Source of the DNA: Monilinia fructicola
Lineage: Eukaryota; Ascomycota; Leotiomycetes; Helotiales; Sclerotiniaceae
Assembly: GCA_008692225.1 (NCBI GenBank)
Contig: VICG01000006.1
Coordinates: forward strand, 1,183,501-1,247,500
Reading direction: 5' to 3'
Length of the DNA: 64,000 nucleotides
The notes below the pieces were generated by a model. The model ran no database searches and was not told where the DNA came from. It saw nothing but the letters and a program-made list of their open reading frames with translations. Position 1 is the stretch's first letter. Each line of letters begins with the position of its first letter. Position numbers and translations under genes: made by a program. Shown piece by piece: positions 60,596-64,000 of the stretch.

Positions 60596-62236
60596 TTTGT
60601 TTGTCGATAACTCGAAAGTTGAAGCTCAAAACAAAGAGGCTTCTTTTCGTCCCGTTTGTCAAGTTTCAACAGTCATTGTCATATTTGTATCAAAAATAAA
60701 TCAATAAGGGAGTTTCTTTGACAGAGAATGGACTTGATGAGAATTATGGAGAAAAGTGAAGGCTCATGTGGATATATATTCCCAAGGTTCCCTAGAAAAG
60801 ATTAGATTATTGAAGTTGGTTGAGTTCAGATCTGACTTCGGGATGAGATGAGATGACGGCCCGAGCCGAACGATGGGCGGTCTAACGCGGCAGAAAGTTC
60901 ACGTTTTCTACCCCACACTTTCCTCCAACGTTAGTCAGCTTCACTCAATTCACACCACACCACCTGGTGCACCTTTCATCAAGACCCGTGGACGTCCATT
61001 CGGATTCCAATATACTCCTGCCATCCAATAGATCAAAGTTGACCTAGTATGTATGGATGGTTGAAGTTGACGTCCATTTCAAACTCGTATAAGAGGAAGT
61101 AGTACTTCATTATTATATTATGCCAAGTCCTTCACCGACGGATGATAAATTTACAACATCGCTCACTTCCTTGATGTAGCCGTGTCCGGTGTATGTCCGT
61201 CCGATGCCGATACAGTAATACTGTAGCTAGGGAAGGTTTCTCCGTTGGACCCTTGTTGCAGGTCATCAACAGCATCTTATCTTTGGTACTGTACAGTAAG
61301 TAATACAGTAGTCTCATGCTCAATATACGGTGTGTAGGTCAGATGGACCCAAATCATTTAATGCAAAAATAATGCAAGTTCACCCGGTCTTTTGCCGGAT
61401 CCATAATTTTATACAATCAATTGTATTTCTGACTACCGAGGTTATTCTCCAAATGTTTTCAACCCATTTTCGAAACGGTTTCAAAATATTTTAGTGAGAT
61501 GCCATAAAAAGTCGCATTAACTCCTTCTATGCCATTAAAATCAAAGTCATTTTACTATAATGCTATTTAAATTCTATGCTTTTCAATAGATTCTACAATA
61601 GATTTTATTTAAAAAGAATATAATATAATTTATTAAATTAATTTTAAATCTATTTTTATTAAAAATTATAATTATAATCATTATATAATCATTATTATAA
61701 TTACTTATATTTTTGAAATATATATTAATTATTATGTCTTATAATATTTTTTATTAAAAGGTATAATATTAATTTAAAATTAAATTAGATATAGTCATAT
61801 ATATAATTATTTAACCATCCCGCCTATAGACTCGTTAGATTACACTATAAGCCGAAAATTTTATATAAAGAGTACCTATTAGGAACTAGAGGTACCTAAG
61901 TACTTTCTGGAAGCCTTTCTTCTAGCTATTTGCTCGGTAGTAGTCGAGTCATATTTGGGAAGGAAAGAACCCTTCAACTTTACTGCGGGGACGAGTTCAT
62001 CCGAGTAGTGGATAATCTTCATGTATAATGCACTATTGCACACCCTCTTTGTAAGATGACCACTAGTAGACCATGGATCCCTATCTAATTGATATGTTAT
62101 ACTTTCGTGGTCTTTCCAGATGGCATAGGTTTACCCGACATACCAATGTTCCTGACTACTTTATTGTTGCTGCATTCCCATTAAATATTTTCATCGCAGG
62201 ATTTTAAGTGATCGATATTCTCAATTCTAGTCCACG
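60596..62236. other. intergenic with AT-rich island
   Basis: 1.6 kb between divergent genes. The first kilobase has normal composition; the AT-rich island is listed separately. No coding exon. Confidence 0.55.
61540..61815. other. extremely AT-rich island
   Basis: By eye the lines from 61561 to 61800 contain under 10 percent G+C, consisting of TAATTA/TTATAAT strings, against roughly 40 percent around it. Edges are abrupt, returning to normal at about 61815. Such short islands in ascomycetes usually come from repeat-induced point mutation of a transposon fragment. No parent element is recognisable. Confidence 0.8.

Positions 62237-64000
<1,764 letters not shown>

Overview
The window is nuclear DNA of a filamentous ascomycete. 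Genes are spread on both strands and interrupted by short introns (about 45-130 bp) with GT..AG ends and CTAAC/CTGAC-like branch points. Long intergenic spaces are rich in microsatellites, and the proteins are of Pezizomycotina type (fungal DUF221/CSC1 channel, HEI10-type RING protein, fungal NECAP, S7P cyclase beside a COMT-type methyltransferase). The overall look suggests a Leotiomycetes/Helotiales fungus, which is inference only. All exon joins given here were read by eye from splice signals, reading frame and family conservation.

Layout. 0.7-4.4 kb: a divergent pair, a COMT-like O-methyltransferase and a dehydroquinate-synthase-like sugar-phosphate cyclase, the first two steps expected for mycosporine (UV screen) synthesis. 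4.4-12.4 kb: no intact gene, but a decayed SNF2-family helicase relic at 8.46-9.04 kb. 12.45 kb: a tRNA-Val(AAC)-like gene with an abnormal T loop. 13.6-15.9 kb: a type II membrane glycosyltransferase-like protein. 16.7-18.0 kb: a GC-rich, frame-broken coiled-coil gene. 19.6-28.2 kb: a dense housekeeping block with NECAP-like endocytosis protein, eIF2B alpha, a small membrane protein with PY motifs, RNase P/MRP subunit Pop4 and a GPAT/DHAPAT-type acyltransferase. 28.2-35.6 kb: a gene desert. 35.6-37.6 kb: a large coiled-coil protein of unknown function. 37.6-42.5 kb: a repeat-rich desert with a tetranucleotide tract of about 0.5 kb. 42.5-45.3 kb: a CSC1/OSCA-type cation channel. 46.4-47.4 kb: a DNAJC8/Spf31-like J protein. 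47.4-59 kb: two hypothetical proteins among sparse sequence. 59.1-60.6 kb: a HEI10/CCNB1IP1-like meiotic RING E3. 61.5-61.9 kb: an extremely AT-rich island. 62.2 kb to the end: a secreted type-B carboxylesterase that runs off the right edge.

A pattern across the window: several conserved genes (glycosyltransferase, eIF2B alpha, acyltransferase, CSC1 channel, probably the PY-motif protein and the GC-rich coiled-coil gene) each carry one or two single-frame breaks, almost always in a short homopolymer, while neighbours (S7P cyclase, Pop4, NECAP, HEI10, esterase) are clean. This is most simply base-calling or assembly indels. One break in the glycosyltransferase fits a real 4-bp tandem duplication better. 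Automated annotation of this window would split these genes.
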